Shown here one piece after another: positions 13,675-17,165 of a stretch of 17,165 nt of DNA. The position numbers were made by a program, and so were the translations under genes. Positions within the stretch are counted from its first letter, which is position 1, and every line of letters starts with the position of its first letter. The notes under the pieces were generated by a model. That model was not told the DNA's origin and did not search any database. It saw nothing but the letters and a program-made list of their open reading frames with translations. Source of the stretch: Maritimibacter sp. (GTDB lineage Bacteria; Pseudomonadota; Alphaproteobacteria; Rhodobacterales; Rhodobacteraceae); assembly GCA_020441225.1 (NCBI GenBank), contig JAGRMP010000040.1:1-17165 (forward strand), in the 5' to 3' direction.

Positions 13675-14706
13675 ATGATTACGATCCTCGTGACGGGCAG
13701 CGGCGGTGGCGTCGGCCAAGGCATCATCAAGTCCCTGTTGATGATCCCGGACCTGCCGCTGCGGGTGATCGGCGCCGACATGAGCCCGCAGGCCGCCGGG
13801 CTCTATGCCTGCGACACGGCCTATCTCGTGACCGGTGCCGCAGATCCGGGATATCTCGCCTCGCTCGCCCGCATCTTCGAGGCGGAACAGGTGGACTACT
13901 ACTTCCCCGGCACGGATGTGGAACTGACGTTCTGCGCCGAACACCGGGCGGAGATCGAAGAAAAATGGGGCGTGCGGGTGGTGGTCAACCCGCTCGAAGC
14001 GGTGCGGATCGCCGACGACAAGGCGCGCACGGCCGCGTTCCTGGCCGAGCAGGGCCTGCCGCATCCGGCGACCATGACCCTGCGTGCGGCCCGCGCCCGG
14101 ACCGACCTCGCCTATCCGGTCATCGTCAAGCCCGCGGTCGGGTTCCGCTCCATCGGCGTCGTCCGCGCCGACGGGCCCGACGACCTGCGCGCCTATCCCG
14201 GCGAAGACGGCATCATCGTGCAGGAACTGGTCTCCTCGGCCGACCGCGAATACACCTGCACGATCGTCGGAAATGCCGGTGCGGTGTCGCCCGTGCTTGC
14301 GCTGCGTCGCGACCTGCGCGCCGGCGACACCTATCGCGCCTTTCCCGAGCGGGTTCCGCAGGTCGAGGCCTATGTGACCGACATCGCCCAGCGCCTCGGC
14401 GTCGAAGGCGCGTGCAACTTCCAGCTCCGGCTCGACCACGACGACGTGCCCAAGCTCTTCGAGATCAACGCGCGGTTCTCCGGCACCACGCCGTTCTGCG
14501 CGCAGCTCGGGTTCAACCCGGTGGAATACTACCTCAAACGCGACCGCGGCATCGCGCACGAACCGCAGATCCGCTGGGACAGCGCCGTCCTGAGGTACTG
14601 GAGCGAACTGGTCCTGCGGCGCGAGGATCTCGACCGGCTGCAAACCGACGGATCGCTCGCGCCGGACATCGCCCCGCAATTCAGCCTGTACGGAAGCCCG
14701 CGATGA
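13675..14706 (+). CDS. ATP-grasp ligase, carbamoyl-phosphate-synthase-like
   Basis: A 343-aa protein with a Rossmann-like pre-ATP-grasp domain opening with LVTGSGGGVGQGI and IGADMSPQAAGLYACD. The ATP-grasp fold follows: YPVIVKPAVGFRS with K152 contacting ATP, IIVQELVSSADREYTC as the hinge, and FEINARFSGTTP with E263, N265 and R267 as Mg/ATP ligands. Such enzymes activate a carboxylate as acyl phosphate and join it to an amine or similar nucleophile. GGGAGA lies about 6 bases before ATG 13675, and the stop overlaps the next start (ATGA, 14703-14706). In a polysaccharide operon it may make an amide-linked or amino-acid-bearing sugar, which is inference. Fold assignment is firm; substrates are unknown. 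Confidence 0.88.
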   Translation: MITILVTGSGGGVGQGIIKSLLMIPDLPLRVIGADMSPQAAGLYACDTAYLVTGAADPGYLASLARIFEAEQVDYYFPGTDVELTFCAEHRAEIEEKWGVRVVVNPLEAVRIADDKARTAAFLAEQGLPHPATMTLRAARARTDLAYPVIVKPAVGFRSIGVVRADGPDDLRAYPGEDGIIVQELVSSADREYTCTIVGNAGAVSPVLALRRDLRAGDTYRAFPERVPQVEAYVTDIAQRLGVEGACNFQLRLDHDDVPKLFEINARFSGTTPFCAQLGFNPVEYYLKRDRGIAHEPQIRWDSAVLRYWSELVLRREDLDRLQTDGSLAPDIAPQFSLYGSPR

Positions 14707-15584
14707 AGCTCGCGCTGACCGGCGGCGCGGGGCTTTTCGGCCGTCATTTCCGGGCGCTCCTGGACCGGGACGGGGTCGATCACGTGTCCCTGACCCGGGA
14801 CGACTGGAACCTCGAGGACTGGGCCGGGCCCGGGCGGCTCGCAGAGCTGATGCACGGCGCCGACACGGTGATCCATGCGGCCGCCTGCCTCCCCGGCGCG
14901 GGAGACGCCCGCCGCATGTTCGACGTCAACCTGCGCGCGGTCCTCGATCTGGCCGACTGGGCGCTGACCGCCGGAACCCACCTGATCTTCCTGTCCTCCG
15001 CCTCCGTCTACGCCGATCCCCACGCCGCGACCATCCCCGAGACCGCTCCGCTTGGGCCGGGACCGCTGGGCGGCCGCTACGCGACGAGCAAGCGGCTCGC
15101 GGAACGGGCCCTCGCGGATTATGCGGCCCAAGGGCTTCGGGTGACGGTGCTCCGGCCGTCATCGGTCTACGGCGCCGGGATAGCGGGCGATCAGCTGATC
15201 GCGCGCCTGCTCGCGGTCGCCGGCGCGGGCCGCCCCCTCGCCATCGACGGGGCGCGCAACCGGATCGACTTTCTCCATGTCCACGATCTCGCCCGCGCGG
15301 CGCTCCGCGTCGCCCGCAGCGGGACACCCGGCACGTTCAACATCGCCAGCGGCACGGCGACCTCCCTGGGGGATCTCGCCCACGCGGTTGCGGCGCTCTG
15401 TGATACGAAGGTCGAGATCGCGGACCCGGCGGGCGATCCTCCCCCGTTCACGCGCTTCGCGCTCGATACCGCGGCCGCCCGGTCGGGTCTCGGCTTCGAA
15501 CCGGCGGTGACATTGCAGACCGGCCTCGCCATGACGCGATCCGGCGCCCTGCTCCCCCTCGACGGGGGGGCCGCGCCGGCGTGA
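14703..15584 (+). CDS. NAD-dependent sugar epimerase/dehydratase (extended SDR)
   Basis: A 293-aa extended SDR protein. TGGAGLFG near the N-terminus is the GxxGxxG NAD(P)-binding loop. VIHAAACLPG and the catalytic set S99 (in LSSASVY), Y126 and K130 (Y-A-T-S-K) follow. VLRPSSVYGAG and IDFLHVHDLARA are typical of nucleotide-sugar epimerases, dehydratases and reductases. It is slightly shorter than GalE-type enzymes (about 330-340 aa). ATG 14703 overlaps the ATP-grasp stop by four bases, so the two products are probably made together. A run of seven G (15564-15570) lies near the end. The substrate is not readable; by context it may process the sugar that the ATP-grasp enzyme modifies. Last gene of operon B. 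Confidence 0.87.
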   Translation: MKLALTGGAGLFGRHFRALLDRDGVDHVSLTRDDWNLEDWAGPGRLAELMHGADTVIHAAACLPGAGDARRMFDVNLRAVLDLADWALTAGTHLIFLSSASVYADPHAATIPETAPLGPGPLGGRYATSKRLAERALADYAAQGLRVTVLRPSSVYGAGIAGDQLIARLLAVAGAGRPLAIDGARNRIDFLHVHDLARAALRVARSGTPGTFNIASGTATSLGDLAHAVAALCDTKVEIADPAGDPPPFTRFALDTAAARSGLGFEPAVTLQTGLAMTRSGALLPLDGGAAPA

Positions 15585-15649
15585 CGCGGCGCGGATGCGC
15601 GCTCGGACCTGCGGGCGCCGGAGGCCAACCCGATTTCCGGCCCATCCCG

Positions 15650-15663
15650 CGTCCGTGCGGACG
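15650..15663. terminator. Short hairpin between convergent genes
   Basis: CGTCCG (15650-15655) and CGGACG (15658-15663) form a perfect inverted repeat, best drawn as a 5-bp stem with a GTGC loop. It lies in the 82-base gap between operon B and the convergent epimerase gene, 3 bases past the latter's stop. There is no T-run on either side, so intrinsic termination is only possible, not shown. Confidence 0.25.
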
Positions 15664-15666
15664 ATG

Positions 15667-16683
15667 TCAGGCGCCGTAGAAGTCCCGGTACCATTCCACG
15701 AAGCGCGCCACACCGGACGCGATATCCGTGCGCGGCGTGTAGCCCGTGAGATCGCGCAGCAGGCTGGCGTCGGCCCAGGTCGCGGGCACATCGCCAGGCT
15801 GCATCGGCAGCAGGTTGCGCCGGGCCGTCCGGCCGGTCGCGGCCTCGATGGCCGCGATGAAATCCGTGAGCTGCACCGCTTCGGAATTGCCGATATTGAC
15901 CACCCGCCAGGGTGCCACGGGCGACAGGCTGTCCCCCTCCGGCACCTTGCCCTCGGCGGGACGCTCCGGCACCGCGTCGACCAGCAGGCGGATCGCCTCC
16001 ACGAGGTCGTCGATATAGGTGAAATCCCGTTTCATGTCGCCGTGGTTGTAGACGTCGATCTCTTCCCCGGCGAGGATCGCCCTGGTGAATTTGAACAACG
16101 CCATGTCAGGCCGCCCCCAGGGCCCGTACACGGTGAAGAACCGAAACATCGTGATCGGCAAACCGAACAGATGCGCATAGGAATGCGCCATGTTTTCGTT
16201 GGCCTTCTTGGTCGCGGCGTAGAACGACATCTGGTGCGCCGCCCGGTCGGTCTCGCGGTAGGGCATCTCGGTATTGGCGCCATAGGCCGACGATGTCGAG
16301 GCCAGCAGCATATGGGCCGGCGGATGCGCACGCGCGGCTTCGAGCAGCTCGAACGTGCCGGTGATGTTGCTGTCCAGATAGGAGCGCGGATTCTCGATCG
16401 AGTAGCGCACGCCGGCCTGGGCCGCGAGATGGATCACCACCTCGGGCGTCTCCTCGGCGAAGAGCGCCCTCAGAAGATCGGGCGTCTGGATCTCCCCGTG
16501 GACGCTCCGGTACCCCCGGTGTTCTTGCAGGATCGCCTCGCGCCGGCGCTTGAGCTCGACATCGTAGTAATCGGTCAGCGCATCGACCCCGACGACGCGG
16601 AACCCGTCCTCCAGCAGCCGTTGGCAGACGTGAAAGCCGATGAAACCGGCCGATCCGGTCACTAATGCGGTGCGTTCGTTCAT
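15667..16683 (-). CDS. UDP-glucuronate 4-epimerase
   Basis: It interconverts UDP-glucuronate and UDP-galacturonate, giving the galacturonate donor for acidic polysaccharides. The 338-aa protein has the NAD loop GSAGFIG (10-16), DALTDYYD (34-41), HLAAQAGVRYS (85-95), catalytic Y155-x3-K159 in YAATKKANE, and the signature FFTVYGPWGRPDMA that marks the GAE/Cap1J/LspL group. Length is usual for the group. ATG 16683 is chosen because AGGAGGGAG stands 6 bases before it; ATG 16707 would add eight residues and has no ribosome-binding site. It converges with operon B and has its own upstream region. It probably supplies galacturonate for this locus, although UDP-GalA could also serve lipid A or core synthesis. 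Confidence 0.93.
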   Translation of the reverse strand: MNERTALVTGSAGFIGFHVCQRLLEDGFRVVGVDALTDYYDVELKRRREAILQEHRGYRSVHGEIQTPDLLRALFAEETPEVVIHLAAQAGVRYSIENPRSYLDSNITGTFELLEAARAHPPAHMLLASTSSAYGANTEMPYRETDRAAHQMSFYAATKKANENMAHSYAHLFGLPITMFRFFTVYGPWGRPDMALFKFTRAILAGEEIDVYNHGDMKRDFTYIDDLVEAIRLLVDAVPERPAEGKVPEGDSLSPVAPWRVVNIGNSEAVQLTDFIAAIEAATGRTARRNLLPMQPGDVPATWADASLLRDLTGYTPRTDIASGVARFVEWYRDFYGA

Positions 16684-16689
16684 GAGCGG

Positions 16690-16698
16690 CTCCCTCCT
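16690..16698 (-). promoter_or_regulatory. Ribosome-binding site of the UDP-glucuronate epimerase
   Basis: AGGAGGGAG on the minus strand, 6 bases before ATG 16683, decides the start against the upstream in-frame ATG at 16707. Confidence 0.7.
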
Positions 16699-17058
16699 GT
16701 CCGTCATCGGCTCTATCGGCGCGGCGCGTGCGGGCGCCCGGTTCAGCCGTCCGGCCTATCCATCGACCCCACCTGGGAAATCCGGATCTCCGGCTTGCCG
16801 GGATCGGGCAAAATGCGCGTTCGAAATAATCCCCGTTCCATGGCCTCGGTCCTATCGTCTGGCCACGAGCGAGTCCAGCCGCATCGCCGGGCGGCCGGGC
16901 AGACCCGCGCCACGCCCGTCGTCCAGATTCGATGCCCGCATCGCTTGCAGCGGTCAGGCGTCAAACGGCCGCGCGCCGCAACCAGGCACCGCTTCGACCG
17001 GGCCTGACCGGCGGGCGTTTTGCGGGGCGTTGCAGAAAGGAATTTGAACAAGCCATTG

Positions 17059-17075
17059 GGAATGCAGCGCATTCC
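17059..17075 (-). terminator. Perfect 7-bp hairpin just past tRNA-Leu
   Basis: On the minus strand GGAATGC and GCATTCC pair perfectly around a 3-base loop, starting 9 bases after the CCA end of the tRNA. It may be a processing or termination structure of the tRNA transcript. The bases after it are not a T-run, so a classical intrinsic terminator is not supported. Confidence 0.35.
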
Positions 17076-17084
17076 GGGCCAAGT

Positions 17085-17165
17085 TGGTGCGGTCGAGAAG
17101 ACTCGAACTTCCACGGGAGTTACCCCACAGCGACCTCAACGCTGCGCGTCTACCAATTCCGCCAC
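17085..17165 (-). tRNA. tRNA-Leu, anticodon GAG (5' end cut by the window)
   Basis: Read on the minus strand, the sequence has the class II tRNA layout: GTGGCGGAATTGGTAGACGC for the D-arm region, anticodon stem CAGCG/CGCTG around TTGAGGT (anticodon GAG at 17135-17137), a long variable arm (GGG...CCC), the T-arm with loop TTCGAGT, and the acceptor 3' strand CGACCGC plus A and encoded CCA (17085-17087). The matching 5' acceptor strand should be GCGGTCG, of which only the last G is inside, so 6 bases are missing. It reads CUC and CUU codons. Confidence 0.96.

Larger units (their letters stand above)
16684..17084. promoter_or_regulatory. Gene-free region between the UDP-glucuronate epimerase and tRNA-Leu
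   Basis: These 401 bases hold no convincing gene; open frames on both strands are low-complexity and one runs into the tRNA. The part next to the epimerase should carry its promoter, but I find no good box pair. Two dyads lie side by side about 100 bases upstream of that gene: CCGGA-TC-TCCGG (16782-16793) and TTGCC-N7-GGCAA (16795-16811). They could be operators. The right part is the trailer of the tRNA gene. Confidence 0.4.

Noticed and set aside
15564..15570. Run of seven G near the end of the epimerase (and seven C at 11822-11828) as phase-variation tracts
   Set aside because: Seven is short for slippage control and common in a G+C-rich genome; the reading frames are intact.
16743..17114. 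123-codon minus-strand frame between tRNA-Leu and the epimerase
   Set aside because: It begins inside the tRNA gene and has no domain or ribosome-binding site.
1..17165. CRISPR arrays, insertion sequences, integrases, toxin-antitoxin pairs
   Set aside because: I looked on both strands and saw no repeat arrays, transposase or integrase motifs, or terminal inverted repeats.

Overview
The window is a high-G+C stretch of bacterial chromosome carrying a surface or secreted polysaccharide locus. Its G+C-rich codon use, the ExoF-type export protein and the tRNA-Leu(GAG) with encoded CCA fit an alphaproteobacterium, perhaps Rhodobacterales. That placement is inference, since no taxonomic marker is complete here.

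Layout. Positions 1-134 are the 3' end of an unrecognised plus-strand gene. A long gene-free stretch follows (135-845), with an A+T-rich core containing several dyads and a tandem 9-bp repeat; it probably holds the promoter of the first operon. Operon A (846-8092, plus) encodes a membrane-bound WbpM/PglF/CapD-type nucleotide-sugar 4,6-dehydratase, two GT4 glycosyltransferases, a Wzx-type flippase and a Wzy/ligase-type membrane protein. A sulfotransferase (8062-8958, minus) ends tail-to-tail inside the 3' end of the wzy-like gene. From a short divergent intergenic region starts operon B (9079-15584, plus): an ExoF/Wza-type export protein with a long coiled coil, two more GT4 glycosyltransferases with a possible 35-residue coupled small ORF between them, then a metallophosphoesterase, a CarB-like ATP-grasp protein and a small NAD-dependent epimerase. 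A UDP-glucuronate 4-epimerase (15667-16683, minus) converges on operon B. The right edge is a tRNA-Leu(GAG) gene, minus strand, lacking only its first 6 bases.

How the parts fit. This is a Wzx/Wzy-type pathway. The dehydratase would supply a 4-keto-6-deoxy-HexNAc precursor and the UDP-GlcA epimerase would supply UDP-galacturonate. Four GT4 enzymes would build the lipid-linked repeat, Wzx would flip it, Wzy would polymerise it and the ExoF-like protein would take part in export. The sulfotransferase suggests a sulfated and uronate-containing (strongly acidic) product. The least explained part is the metallophosphoesterase / ATP-grasp / epimerase trio (12891-15584), which may add or prepare an unusual substituent. 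No initiating phosphoglycosyltransferase and no Wzc/ExoP co-polymerase are present, so the locus depends on genes outside the window.
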